The notes below the pieces were generated by a model. That model saw nothing but the letters and a program-made list of their open reading frames with translations. It made no database searches and had not been told where the DNA came from. A stretch of DNA of 64,000 nucleotides from an uncultured Methylophilaceae bacterium. Its GTDB lineage: Bacteria > Pseudomonadota > Gammaproteobacteria > Burkholderiales > Methylophilaceae. The position numbers were made by a program, and so were the translations under genes. Of the stretch, positions 10,444 through 20,732 are shown in pieces; the stretch's first letter is position 1, and every line of letters begins with the position of its first letter. The stretch is from positions 806,001 through 870,000 of the forward strand of contig CAJIZS010000001.1 in assembly GCA_905182075.1 (NCBI GenBank). The letters are read 5' to 3'.

Positions 10444-11340
10444 ATGGTAGACATAAGAATTAGGTTGGTGGAAGAAAAAATTATCGAACTTTATCCTTCA
10501 GATAAAATACAAAGCCCAGTTCATCTTTCAATAGGTCAGGAGTCAGTTGCAGTTGCCTTGTGCGATCATTTAAAAAAAGATGATTGGCTTTTTATTAACT
10601 ATCGTGGCCATGCTTGTTATCTAGCAAAAGGTGGTCCGCTACCAGAACTATTTGCTGAGCTCTATGGAAAGAGAACGGGGTTATCAAAAGGTAAGGCTGG
10701 CTCAATGCACTTAGCTGACCCAGAAAATGGCACCATGGGTGCATCTGCGGTTGTAGGTTCAACTATCTCTCATTCAGTGGGAGCGGCATTAGCTTCTAAA
10801 ATTAGGGGCGAGGATAGAATTTTTGTAAGTATTTTTGGTGATGGCGCTACTGAACAAGGCGTCTACCACGAGTCACTTAATTTTGCTTCCCTACATAATT
10901 TACCTGTATTATTTGTGTGTGAAAATAACGAGCTAGCTGTTCATACGACTTTAGAGGAACGTCAATCTTATTCTGTTACTCCTCATGCAGAACAATATAA
11001 TATTAAAACCTTCAAAGGAAAAGACAGCACAGACTTTATGGGCTTAGGTGCTATATTTTCTGAGGCTTTGGGTGAGGTAAGGGTTAACCGCCGCCCAGTA
11101 TTGGTTGAGGTTTACACGTGTCGTTATAAAGAGCATGTAGGGCCCGGAGAAGATTATGATAATGGGTACCGATCGGAAGCTGATATAAATAAATGGAAGA
11201 TAAAAGACCCATTAATCGTTGATAAAATCTTAGTAGAAAAATTTACACCAAAAATTATGAGTGAAATTGATAAGGCAGTTGAGTTTGCTGAATCTTCACC
11301 TTACCCAAGTATTGATGACCTTTTAACTGATGTGATCTAA
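10444..11340 (+). CDS. Thiamine-diphosphate dehydrogenase E1 component, alpha subunit-like
   Basis: This belongs to the E1-alpha family (PdhA/AcoA-like), which carries the ThDP site of two-oxoacid dehydrogenases. Motifs include HLSIGQESVAV, WLFINYRGHACYL, GKAGSMHL, the ThDP motif GDGATEQGVYHESLNFA near residues 136-150, ENNELAVHT and YKEHVGPGEDYDNGYR. It is 298 residues, about 20-30 shorter than usual at the N-terminus. The true start may be 10406 with a frameshift. The beta subunit follows 2 bases later. No E2 lipoyl acyltransferase gene is nearby, so a role in sugar carboligation (as proposed for avilamycin AviB1/B2) fits better than a full dehydrogenase complex. That role is inference. Confidence 0.85.
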   Translation: MVDIRIRLVEEKIIELYPSDKIQSPVHLSIGQESVAVALCDHLKKDDWLFINYRGHACYLAKGGPLPELFAELYGKRTGLSKGKAGSMHLADPENGTMGASAVVGSTISHSVGAALASKIRGEDRIFVSIFGDGATEQGVYHESLNFASLHNLPVLFVCENNELAVHTTLEERQSYSVTPHAEQYNIKTFKGKDSTDFMGLGAIFSEALGEVRVNRRPVLVEVYTCRYKEHVGPGEDYDNGYRSEADINKWKIKDPLIVDKILVEKFTPKIMSEIDKAVEFAESSPYPSIDDLLTDVI

Positions 11341-11342
11341 TT

Positions 11343-12384
11343 ATGACTGATAAAAAAATGAAATATAGAGAAGCCCTTACTTTAGCGATGTCGGAAGCAA
11401 TGGAGGACCCGAAGTCTATGATCCTTGGCCAAGGAATTACTGATTTTAAAGGAATGTGGGGAACTACATCTGGGCTTTCTCAAAAGTATCCAGATAGAGT
11501 TATTGAAACACCACTGTCGGAAGATGCTGTTGCAGGGATATGTATTGGAGCATCTTTAAATGGTATGTACCCAATAAATACTCATATAAGAGCAGACTTT
11601 GGTTTACTAATTTTTAACCAATTAATTAACTTGGCTTCAAAGTACCGATATATGTTTGGTGGCTTATTTGAAGTCCCCTTATTATTTAGGATGGTCATAG
11701 GTAGAAGCTGGGGACAAGGCGCACAGCATTCACAAAGCCTCCAATCTTTACTATAACTGAAAAGGAATGGTTGTTTTAATGCCTTCTAACCCACAATCAG
11801 TGTTACAAAGTTACAGGCACGCTGTAAAAAATCATCGTGGTCCTGTTGTTATTTTTGAGCATAGGTTAATGTATGAGTTAGAGTTTGAGCATAATCAAAA
11901 GATAGAATCTGCTAATCCTTTTGACAGCAGAATAGATCGTCCTGGAAAAGATGTCACAATAGTAGCTACCTCTATTATGGCTCTTGAAGCCTCCAGAGCC
12001 GCAGAGTATTTATCAAAAAAAGGTATTGAGGTTGAGGTTATTGATCTTCACTCAATATCAAATCCAAATCATGAGTTAATTTTTAATAGCGTCAAAAAGA
12101 CTGGTCGTTTATTGGTTGCAGACACGTCATGGATTCCTTATGGAGTCGCCGCTGAAATCTCAAGAATTATTGCGGAAAAAGATCCAAGTGTTTTAAAGAA
12201 ACCAATTAAATCATTGGGTATGCAGCCAGCACCATGCCCTACCGCAAAGGCATTAGAAGATTTGTATTATCCTGATGTTAGAGACATTGTTTCTGACGTG
12301 GCAAGTCTTTTAGACAAAGATATTGAGTTACCACCAAAACAATCAATGACTGATTTTTATAAACACTTTAAAGGCCCTTTTTAA
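11343..12384 (+). pseudogene. Thiamine-diphosphate E1 component, beta subunit-like (frameshifted)
   Basis: E1-beta (PdhB/AcoB-like) partner of the preceding gene. The first part has YREALTLAMSEAM, ETPLSEDAVAGICIGAS and GRSWGQGAQHSQSLQSL, which is the signature of the family. A one-base break near 11750-11767 separates it from the second part (VVLMPSNPQSVLQSY, GPVVIFEHRLMY, VTIVATSIMALEA, DLHSISNPNHE, and the transketolase-C type domain). The joined length is about 346 residues, which is normal. The gene ends 2 bases before the next start. Confidence 0.85.
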
Positions 12385-12386
12385 GC

Positions 12387-13400
12387 ATGAATAGTACAAA
12401 TAATATATCTATAGAATTACCAAAAAATATAGTTAACGAATTATCTGGAAAAAAAGCTGTCGTAACAGGAGGGACCGGAATGATTGGTCGAGAGGTGGTT
12501 AGAATATTACTAGATCATGATTGTTCGGTTACAAGTGTTTCATTAGATGATTTACAGCCAGATTCAAGAGCCTCTTATGTTAAAGGTGATTTATCTGATT
12601 TAAGTTTTTGTCTGGATATCACCAATGGTGTTGACTATGTATTTCATGTGGCGGGGATTAAAGGGTCAGTAGTGGTAACAAAAGAAAAGCCTGCAAGTTT
12701 TTTTGTTCCATTACTCATGATGAATACAAATATGCTAGAAGCATCTAGACGAAACAATGCTTCAAAGGTACTTTATACAAGCTCTATAGGAGCATATTCA
12801 CCTGCTGAAATTTTTAAAGAAAGCGATGATGATTTAAGTATACCGCCAATGGATATGTTTCCAGGATGGGCTAAAAGAATGGCAGAGATGCAAATTAATG
12901 CTTATCAAATTCAATACAAGATGGATAATTTTGCAATAGTAAGGCCCTCTAATATTTATGGCCCTGGCGATAATTTTGACGAACAAAATGCCATGGTTAT
13001 TCCATCCTTGATAGCAAGGGTTCATAGAGGAGATGACCCGGTTAAAATTTGGGGAGATGGTTCGTCAGAAAGAGATTTTTTGCATGCAACTGATGCGGCA
13101 TTAGGCATTATTTTTGCATGTATTAATGGTACCGGTGGTAAGCCAATTAACCTTGGGTGTGGATATGGTATTTCAATTAAAAATTTAGTTGAAACGTTGC
13201 AGGAAGTTACCCCATTTAAAGCATTTTTTGATGTGGAAAAACCTTCTGGATTTCCGAGGAGGATAATGGATATGACCCACGCATCAAAAACAACTGGTTT
13301 TGTTCCACAAATATCACTTAAGCAAGGCCTTTCTAATACCTGGGATTGGTATAAAGAAAATACTGACGAACACCTTAAAAAACAAAACTACTTCAAATAA
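12387..13400 (+). CDS. NAD-dependent epimerase/dehydratase (extended SDR)
   Basis: An intact 337-residue extended SDR with the Rossmann motif VVTGGTGMIGREV near residues 26-38, FHVAGIKG, SSIGAYSP, RPSNIYGPGDN and GDGSSERDFLHATDAA. It should act on a nucleotide sugar in the cytoplasm. The usual YxxxK is written FPGWAKR, so the position four before the Lys is Pro instead of Tyr. The gene is packed 2 bases after the E1-beta stop, so its substrate is probably the product of the TPP enzymes (inference). Epimerase, reductase or dehydratase activity cannot be decided from sequence. Confidence 0.85.
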   Translation: MNSTNNISIELPKNIVNELSGKKAVVTGGTGMIGREVVRILLDHDCSVTSVSLDDLQPDSRASYVKGDLSDLSFCLDITNGVDYVFHVAGIKGSVVVTKEKPASFFVPLLMMNTNMLEASRRNNASKVLYTSSIGAYSPAEIFKESDDDLSIPPMDMFPGWAKRMAEMQINAYQIQYKMDNFAIVRPSNIYGPGDNFDEQNAMVIPSLIARVHRGDDPVKIWGDGSSERDFLHATDAALGIIFACINGTGGKPINLGCGYGISIKNLVETLQEVTPFKAFFDVEKPSGFPRRIMDMTHASKTTGFVPQISLKQGLSNTWDWYKENTDEHLKKQNYFK

Positions 13401-13458
13401 TCACATTTATGGATATTAAGTTGATCAAAATGCTAAATTAGGGGGATGAAAAAAAAGT

Positions 13459-15152
13459 ATGAGAAAAAAAAGTATGAGAGTCGTTGATTATATTATGCAC
13501 TTCCTTGTTCAGAAGGGTTCTGACAGTATATTTTTATTGACTGGAAATGGAGCTATGTATATTAACGACGCAATTGCAAAATATGACCAGTTAACATATT
13601 ACTGTGCAAGGCATGAAGCTGCAGCACCTATGATGGCGGAAAGTTACGCAAGATTAACTGGGAAACTTGGAATTGTATGTGTTACAAGTGGCCCAGGAGC
13701 TACAAATGCAGTTTCTGGTCTTGCTGAAGCTTGGGTTGATTCTGCCCCAATAATGGTGCTATCAGGGCAATCGCCAACAGATCAAATACCTAAAGAAGAT
13801 TCTATAAATAAAGTTAGGGGTTTTGGAACGGCTGGTTTTGATATTGTGCCTGTTGTTGAGCCGATGACTAAGTATGCGGTAACTATTAAAGATCCTAGTA
13901 CAGTCAGGTATCACTTAGAAAAAGCTTATCATGCAGCAACAAGTGGGCGGCCAGGTCCTGTGTGGATTGACTTACCTATGGATGTTCAATATGCAGAGAT
14001 AAATCCAGATAATTTGGAAAGTTTTGTGCCTGAGGTTGATGTATTAACAACCTCAGATGAAATAAAAGATATTTTCTCTTTATTTAAGAAGTCAAAAAAA
14101 CCTTTAATCTTAGGCGGGCATGGTTTAAGGCAAAGTAAGTCTCTTGATAAGTTTAATAAACTAATAAATCAACTCCAATTGCCTGTAGCCTTTTCAAGGC
14201 TAGGACAAGATATTTTGCCGTATTCTCATGATTTAAATTTAGGACAAGTAGGGAGAAGAGGCCAAAGATACTCTAAAGAATTACTATCTTCTGCAGACCT
14301 AGTATTAGTCCTCGGGTGCAGATTAGCCGCACCACTGGCAGGAGAAAACCTAGATCATTTTGATAAAAATTCAAAAATTATTATGATTGACATTGATCCA
14401 GCAGAACTTGAATTTCATAAAGAAAGATTAGATATGAAAGTCTGCGGCGATGTAAATTTATTCATCGATAAATTCCTTGCAGATTTAAAAGTAACCGAAA
14501 TGCCAGATTGGTCATCATGGTTAAAATCTTGTCAGTTACTAAAAGAGCGAAATCCTATGCTTGCTGTAATTTCCGTTATTAAAACCAAAAGATCCTGAGC
14601 CTTTCACACAGAAATGAAATTGAATAAAATCTGCATTTACATCTCTTTTAAATAGTTGATTTTCAGCAGTTTCATCATTTTGAAAAAAATCAAAGGGAAG
14701 TAACTTCAGCTGCTTATGCTGCAATGGGCTTATCAATTCCTTTAGCAATTGGCGCAGCTGTTGCTTGCCCCAAAAAACAAATCTTAGCGGTAACTGGAGA
14801 TGGGTCATTGGAGCTTAATATTCAGGAACTTAAGACTATTAGTTACTATGGATTTAATATAAAATTATTCGTAATAAATAACGGTGGCTATGTATCAATG
14901 CGAAAGTGGCAAGATAAGTTTTTTGATGGCAGGAGGATTGGCTCGGATGATGAAACAGGGGCAGAAATGCTTAATCTTGAGCTAGTGGCAAAAACATTTG
15001 AAATCCCATACAAATGCATACAAAAATCTAATGAAGTTAATGGGTCACTTAAAGAGATAATGGCTAGTTCAGGCCCAGTTTTTGTTGAAGTAGTATGTGA
15101 TTCGATGCAGGAAATCATTCAACCCTATCTTGAAACAGAGTTATCAAGTTAA
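13459..15152 (+). pseudogene. Acetolactate-synthase-like thiamine-diphosphate enzyme 1 (centre degraded)
   Basis: This is a three-domain ThDP enzyme of the acetohydroxyacid synthase/YerE type. The N-terminal Pyr domain has FLLTGNGAMYINDAI, ARHEAAAPMMAES and VTSGPGATNAVSGLAEAW. The middle domain has GRPGPVWIDLPMDVQ and KKPLILGGHGLR. The C-terminal PP domain has LAVTGDGSLELNIQELKT and VINNGGY, the GDG(x)NN ThDP/Mg motif. Coding sequence between 14550 and 14690 is damaged: part reads PKDPEPF in a shifted frame and then stops occur. The PP domain is in a continuous frame from about 14670. Its neighbours (transketolase halves, SDR) suggest a C2 transfer to a sugar. Confidence 0.85.
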
Positions 15153-15167
15153 TAATTTTTTTTAAAT

Positions 15168-15990
15168 ATGAATACATCTGAATTAATAAATATTTCAAAT
15201 AAGATCAAGTTAGAGGTCCTAGAATTGGCTGTTCTTAAAGGAAAAGGACATTTAGGGGGCACCTACTCTTGTTTAGATTTATTGGTCGCACTTTATTACG
15301 GAGATGTATTAAATATTAATGCGAACAACTTTGAAGGAAATGAAAGGGATAGATTTATTCTAAGTAAAGGCCATGCTTGTTTAGCTTTATATGTAATTCT
15401 AGAAGATTTAGGAGTTATCACTAAAGATGCACTTAATAGTTACGGAGAGAATGGTGGGTTAGGCGCGCAACTAGATATATCCGTTCCTGGGGTTGACTGG
15501 AATACAGGCTCACTTGGCCATGCGTTAGGAGTTGTAAGTGGGATAGCTATGGCATCTAAAATGAACAATAAAAGTTTTCATGCTTACACAATCTTGGGTG
15601 ACGCAGAGATGGCTGAGGGTTCTGTTTGGGAAGCTATTGCTTTTGCGGGAGATCATTGCATATCAAATGTAATAGGAATTATTGATAGAAATAGACTTTC
15701 TGTAACAGAAGTTCTTGAAGATGATGGTATTTTTAGAAATTATGCAGCAATAGTAGAGTCTCTTGGCTGGGTTGCTCTTGAGATAAACGGACATGACTAT
15801 GAAGAAATATTAGAAGCATTGAATAAAGCAAAAAATAATAAAAAACCAACAATGATCCTTGCAAATACAGTAAAGGTTACACTTAGTGTCATTCATGGAA
15901 AATTCATTAAAATGGCATCATTCAATCCCATCGAGTAAAGAGCTAGAAATAGCAAGAATAGAGCTTAGCGAAAAAATTAAAAATGGATAA
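15168..15990 (+). pseudogene. Transketolase, N-terminal subunit (3' end frameshifted)
   Basis: This is a split transketolase of the kind seen in archaea and in some secondary-metabolite clusters. Visible motifs are GKGHLGGTYSCLDLLVALYYG, DRFILSKGHACLALY, GSLGHALGVVSGIAMASK and the ThDP motif TILGDAEMAEGSVWEA, with IIDRNRLSV. The frame is intact to about 15870. The tail (normally KGKGVSFMEG) is frameshifted and then reads KWHHSIPSSKELEIA, ending at TAA 15988-15990. The C-terminal subunit begins 2 bases later, so the two would form one heteromeric enzyme. Confidence 0.88.
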
Positions 15991-15992
15991 AT

Positions 15993-16868
15993 ATGATAGA
16001 TATTAGAGACGCATTTTTTGATGAAATTTATGAAATAGCATCTAAAGATAAAAATATTGTCCTCATAACAAATGATATGGATATTTATAGCCTACGGCAA
16101 TTTAAGGAAAAATATCCTGATAGGTTTATAAATATTGGTGTTGCAGAGCAGAATATGGTGAATGTTGCTGCCGGTTTGGCTTCTTGCGGGAAAAAAGTTA
16201 TTATTTATGGGATATCTTCCTTCCTAGTAAATTCAGCTCGAACAAATAAAGTTTAATATTAAGTATAACTCTAATATAATTTCTCCTGTATCTAACGATT
16301 ATTTTATTCAAATCAATCAGCAAGAATTTTTAGACAATCAAGGAGTTGATGTACTAGCATCTCTCCCAGAGATGGAGATATTGAATCCGGGGGAAACCTT
16401 CTCCGCAAAATTATGCGCGAAGCTAGCGGTTGAGTCAGAAAAACCAACTTTTGTTAGATTGGATAAGGGCCCTTTCCCTGAGCTTAGTAGTGAAAAAAAT
16501 TTAATAGATAATTGTTTTAGTATTCTAAAGCCAGTGAAAAAAGTTAATATAATATCTACTGGGTCAATGACATCAAGGGCAATGAAAGTGTCAGAAGTTT
16601 TAGAAAATAAAGGAAATGAAGTTGGAGTTATAGATCTTTTTAGGATCAAGAATGGTTATATAATTTAAACCAAGATCCGATAGAAAAAATAAACTTAATT
16701 GAATCCGATATTGAGAAACTAAATGAACTTGAATTAATATTGAGTAATAAATTATCTGAACAAGTTAAACCTATATGGCCTAGTTTGCTTGACTGGCCTA
16801 TTTTTATAGATAAAACTTTGGATGAAAAAGTAAATAAAACTGACGAATATATATTTTGGGCTAATTAA
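15993..16868 (+). pseudogene. Transketolase, C-terminal subunit (frameshifted, internal deletion)
   Basis: This is the partner of the preceding subunit and carries the Pyr-binding and C-terminal domains. It begins MIDIRDAFFDEIYEIA and has IGVAEQNMVNVAAGLAS with the catalytic Glu for ThDP activation. The frame is lost near 16245, and the segment that normally contains the glycine-rich and H-G-L-E motif is missing. It then resumes (LPEMEILNPGETFSAKL, ISTGSMTSRAMKVSEVLE), breaks again near 16665, and ends in SLLDWPIFIDKT with a stop at 16866-16868. Two breaks and one deletion are present. Confidence 0.85.
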
Positions 16869-16879
16869 AAAATAATAAT

Positions 16880-17671
16880 ATGATTAAAGAAAAATTTGAT
16901 TTAAATAATAAAGTGGCTGTAATTACAGGATCTTCTAAAGGAATTGGTAAGGCAATGGCACAAGGATTAGCAGAATTTGGAGCTACAGTCATAGTAAGCA
17001 GCAGAAAACAAGAGGCTGTTGATCAGGTTGCTAAAGAATTCAACGAACTTGGATTAAAAACTGATTCTATTGAATGTCATGTTGCTAAACACGATGATAG
17101 AGTAAAACTTGTTGATAAGGTAATTGAAAAATATGGCCGTATTGACATATTAATAAATAATGCGGGTGGCGGAGGTCGATGGGGGAGTGAGGACGTATTA
17201 AAAACTGGCGAGGAAGTTTGGGAAGAAGTTTATGCCAAAAATACAACAGCAGCTATTAGATTTTCAAAAGCTTTTATTCCAAAAATGCAAGAAAAAAAAT
17301 GGGGAAGAGTTGTAACTATAACCTCAATTTATGGAATACAGGGCGGGGGTAGGCCTTGGTTTAATGTTGCAAAGACAGCTCAGACTGCTCTGATGAAAAA
17401 TTTTGCTCTTAATAAAGGCTTTATTAGAAAAGGAATAACATTTAATAGTGTTGCTCCTGGTGGAATATTTATCGCTGATACTGGTTGGGAGGAAGAAATG
17501 AAAAATAATCCCGTCGCGTTTGAAAAAAAACTAGATGAAGAATTTCGATTAGGGCGCCTTGGAACAACCGAGGAAGTTGCAAATGTTGTTACCTTTTTGT
17601 GTTCAGAGGCTGCGAGTTTAGTCAATGGGGCCTCAATTCATGTAGACGGTGGTGAAACAGTTGTTTTTTAA
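16880..17671 (+). CDS. SDR-family oxidoreductase (classical)
   Basis: An intact 263-residue classical SDR with the cofactor motif TGSSKGIGKAMA near residues 17-28, NNAGGGGRWG, VVTITSIYG with the catalytic Ser, and SVAPGGIF. The catalytic Tyr of YxxxK is Phe (WFNVAK). I believe Phe occurs in some members of this polysaccharide-associated subfamily, but I could not check. It follows the transketolase genes by 11 bases and probably reduces or oxidises the branched-sugar intermediate (inference). Confidence 0.85.
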   Translation: MIKEKFDLNNKVAVITGSSKGIGKAMAQGLAEFGATVIVSSRKQEAVDQVAKEFNELGLKTDSIECHVAKHDDRVKLVDKVIEKYGRIDILINNAGGGGRWGSEDVLKTGEEVWEEVYAKNTTAAIRFSKAFIPKMQEKKWGRVVTITSIYGIQGGGRPWFNVAKTAQTALMKNFALNKGFIRKGITFNSVAPGGIFIADTGWEEEMKNNPVAFEKKLDEEFRLGRLGTTEEVANVVTFLCSEAASLVNGASIHVDGGETVVF

Positions 17672-18620
17672 TAAAAAAATATTTTCAAAGGAAAAAAAAG
17701 AGGAAGATATAAAAGAGTTTTCTCAGCATTTTGGTTGCGATGAAACAGAAATTACAGATAAAACAAAAGAAGTTATACGAAAATATGATTTTTCTTATAA
17801 AAAATGTACCCAGGAAGAAAGAGATAAAATCATTCATGAAGTTCTAGGTAAAATCAAGACTGACATACAAGAAATTGGATCGCCTATAAGAACGGATATT
17901 TGGAATAAAGGCTGGGGAGAAAACCTTACAGCATTTAATGAAAACAATAGTGAGGATGCTTTTACTCCCAAGTTCATAAGACCTAGTGAGGTTATGAGGC
18001 TAAATGGAGATTTTGTAAAACCAAATGACTTTAATTTTGAAAGAAATTTCAGTTATGTTATGCGAAGTTATATCTGTGAAAATTATTTAATACCATATAA
18101 AAATATACATGAATTTGGCTCTGGCTCTGGGTTTCACCTAATTCCAATTACAAGAAGATTCCCAGATAAAAATATTTATGGGTCTGATTTTGTTCAAACT
18201 GCAGTTGATCTAATTAACAATATAGCAAAGCATTATGATTACAATTTATCTGCTAGTCTCTTTAATTTTATTGAACCGGATCCTGATTATAATATTCCTG
18301 AATCATCAGTTATCTGTACTTTTGGAGCAATCGAACAGATAGCCAGTAAATATAATAAATTTTTAGATTTTCTGTGAAAGGTTTTAATTTTTCATTATAT
18401 TGTTCCTGGTTTTGATGGTATGACTGATGAGAAAAACCTTGTAGATAGTTTAGCAATAAAATTTCATCGAAAAAGAGGTTACAGTGAGGGCATGATACCC
18501 AAATTAGAAGCTATGGATAAGTCCGGAAAAATTAAATTATTAAAGGTTAAGAGACTAAATTTTGGAGGCTTAATGTTTGAAGGCTTTACATTAATAGTTT
18601 GGAAGCCATTAACTTCATAA
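17649..18620 (+). pseudogene. SAM-dependent methyltransferase-like protein 1 (3' frameshift)
   Basis: This class I SAM methyltransferase-like protein belongs to the same family as the two copies at 18630 and 23627. Shared landmarks are PSEVMRLNGDF, NIHEFGSGSGFHLIPI (the SAM-binding glycine motif), and TFGAIEQIASKYNKFL. The frame is lost at about 18372 and resumes as EKNLVDSLAIKFHRKRGYSEGM to a TAA at 18618-18620. A GTG at 17649 gives the longest frame and overlaps the end of the SDR gene; a later start is possible. The likely role is O-methylation of a sugar or of the glycan, but no substrate can be named. Confidence 0.7.
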
Positions 18621-18629
18621 CATTTAACT

Positions 18630-19551
18630 ATGAAAATAAATAAAGAACAGATAAGCAACCTATTTGATTTAAAATTATCAGATGAAATTATTAGTTTGAT
18701 TGAGAACTTTAATCTTAACTACGATAATCTAAATTTGGCTGACAGGGATGCACATATTTTAAAATGCATCAATTTTCTAGATGAGACTATTGTTCCCTCA
18801 GGTAAGTCCAGAAAACCAGCTTGGGAAAACGGTTGGGGTGAAAATTTTGACGATTTTTATAATAGTGATTTAGATATAGATAAGTTGCTACCACATTATT
18901 ATAGAAGAGGAAGGTCTGTAATGAGGCTTCAGGGTGATTACATTCTCCCAGAAGACCATATGTTTGAAGCCAAAATTTTATCAATTATTCAAGCAATTTT
19001 AGCGGAAAATTTTTTAGGTAACTATAACGACATCTACGAGTTTGGAGCAGGACCTTGTCATAATATTGTTGCATTTGCTCAGAGACTAAAGAATAAAAAC
19101 TTCTACGTAACAGATTGGGTTGACCCAACCGTTAAAATTATCAAGCATATTGAAGCTAATAAAGATAAGATGGGTTTTGGATCACATAATTTTAACGGAA
19201 GCACTTTTGATTATTTTAATCTCGATCATAATTTTAAGATTAAACCGGGAAGTGTCGTATTAACATGGTGCAGCATGGAGCAGATTGGTTCGCAAAACAA
19301 AGAGCTGCTAAATTTTTTTCTATCCCAGTCCAACGTAGATTTTATTCATATTGAGCCAACTTTAGAGCTTTATCAAAATACTTTATTTGATCAATTAGCA
19401 CACGATTATTCAACTAAAAGAAATTATTTAAATGGCTATTTTAAAGACCTATTTGACTTAGAGGCTTCGAATAAAGTTAATGTTACATATAAGAAAAGAA
19501 TAATAGGTAGTGGGTTTAATGATTCGTGGACTATTATTTGTTGGAACAAAG
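18630..19551 (+). repeat. Dispersed 922-base direct repeat, copy A (partner 23627-24548)
   Basis: Bases from the ATG at 18630 to 19551 recur at 23627-24548 with only a handful of differences: TGGTGCAGC versus TGGGGAAGC near 19267, and three small changes near 19508-19527. Flanks are unrelated upstream of the ATG and diverge abruptly after TTGGAACAAAG. The copies are 4997 bases apart. Confidence 0.93.
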
Positions 19552-19841
19552 TAAATAGGATTTCAAATAGATCAAAAAAAATAAAACCACAACCTATGTT
19601 CGAGGTTTTGCAAAAAGCTAAAAACCTTGAAAATATTGGTAAAGATATTATTCATCTTGAAATTGGTGACTCAAGTTCATTTGAAAATACTCAGCTACAT
19701 AATTTAGTAAAAAAGAATTTAGCAGTAGAGGGCTCACTTCAGTACAGTCCATCAGGTGGAGAATCTAGGCTTAAAGAGGCATTTATTTATCATTATTCAC
19801 TTCTATGTAATTATGAATTTTCTAAAGAAGAAGTTGTATGA
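18630..19841 (+). CDS. Methyltransferase copy A fused in frame to an aminotransferase N-terminus
   Basis: The first 307 residues are a class I SAM methyltransferase-like protein nearly identical to the gene at 23627 (motifs VMRLQGDYILPEDH, IYEFGAGPCHNIVAFAQ, YVTDWVD). Where copy B ends with a stop two codons after ICWNK, copy A runs on in frame into NRISNRSKKIKPQPMFEVLQKAK, which is the start of a class I aminotransferase that has lost its own start codon. The open frame ends at 19841 where the aminotransferase becomes frameshifted. Copy A has Cys where copy B has Gly in TWxSMEQIG. Whether a true bifunctional fusion is made is unknown; the junction looks like a recombination scar. Confidence 0.8.
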   Translation: MKINKEQISNLFDLKLSDEIISLIENFNLNYDNLNLADRDAHILKCINFLDETIVPSGKSRKPAWENGWGENFDDFYNSDLDIDKLLPHYYRRGRSVMRLQGDYILPEDHMFEAKILSIIQAILAENFLGNYNDIYEFGAGPCHNIVAFAQRLKNKNFYVTDWVDPTVKIIKHIEANKDKMGFGSHNFNGSTFDYFNLDHNFKIKPGSVVLTWCSMEQIGSQNKELLNFFLSQSNVDFIHIEPTLELYQNTLFDQLAHDYSTKRNYLNGYFKDLFDLEASNKVNVTYKKRIIGSGFNDSWTIICWNKVNRISNRSKKIKPQPMFEVLQKAKNLENIGKDIIHLEIGDSSSFENTQLHNLVKKNLAVEGSLQYSPSGGESRLKEAFIYHYSLLCNYEFSKEEVV

Positions 19842-20713
19842 TCGTCTAAAAAATGGATTTCACCGAAAGATTATTTACTATTTTGGCAGAAGCAGCACGT
19901 TTAACAACACCGAAGCATTTTTTGAATCTGGATGAGTTCTGAATTCAATTCTTTAAAATTAGTTTTTATACATTATTAGAAAAAAATAATTTTCAATTTA
20001 CCTCTGATAAAATCATAGATACAATTAATAAAAATCCTCTGATTAAGATTGTTGTAATAAATAATCCCTCTAACCCGTTAGGAGTTCACCAACAGACTAC
20101 TGATATAAATGAGGTGGTTGAATTTTGTGCTCAAAAAAACGTAGCCGTAATTTGGGATGATACATACCGTAATTTGATATACGACGATAATGTGAAAAGA
20201 GATGTTAAGCATTGTTCTAATCTTTTTTATATCTATTCATTATCAAAAGATACTGCAGCTCCTGCCTTAAGAATTGGTTGTGTCATTGGTGATAAGCATG
20301 TAATTAAAAAAATTACCCAACATAACTCTATGTTTTTCTCATGTTTACCAAAATTTATTCAATTGGCTGCGGCTGATTATTTATTTGAAGATCATCGTCC
20401 ATATAGAATTGCCTTAAGAGATGCAATGATGAAAAGAATTGATAAAATTTGTGAAATTTTAAATGATGCACCTTTAATAACTTATGTGAAGCCTAATGCT
20501 GGCATTTATTTTTTCTTAAATATTTCTAGATCTAGTTTAGATGGAGACAGTTTTGCTGATCAATTTTTGCGTAAGTTTGATGTTTGTGTGTGTCCAGGTT
20601 TTGGTTTTGGACCTTCAGGTAAGGATTACGTAAGAATATGTATAAGTGGAAGTGAAGATAATGTATACGAAGGCACCAAAAGAATTGTGAAATTCTTTAA
20701 TAGTTTAATTTAA
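19554..20713 (+). pseudogene. Class I/II PLP aminotransferase (5' fused, middle frameshifted)
   Basis: This fold-type I aminotransferase would put an amino group on a keto-sugar or act on an amino acid. Evidence includes MFEVLQKAKNLENIGKDIIHLEIGD and LQYSPSGGESRLKEA at the start, NNPSNPLGVH (NPxNPxG motif) near 20060, WDDTYRNLIYD with the cofactor-contacting residues, and YSLSKDTAAPALRIG with the PLP lysine. It ends with ICPGFGFGPSG-like and YVRICISG motifs. The region 19842-20040 is frameshifted and probably shortened. Aminotransferases of DegT type are more usual in such loci, so a class I enzyme here is uncommon. Confidence 0.8.
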
Positions 20714-20732
20714 ATAATTTTATTAAGAAACT

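Noticed and set aside
10444-12384. A true pyruvate or acetoin dehydrogenase complex
   Set aside because: No E2 or E3 gene is adjacent and the genes are embedded in a nucleotide-sugar operon.
14539-14808. 89-residue minus-strand frame across the damaged centre of the first acetolactate-synthase-like gene
   Set aside because: The plus strand reads as degraded family sequence (PKDPEPF, then the PP domain), so the minus frame is a by-product of the break.
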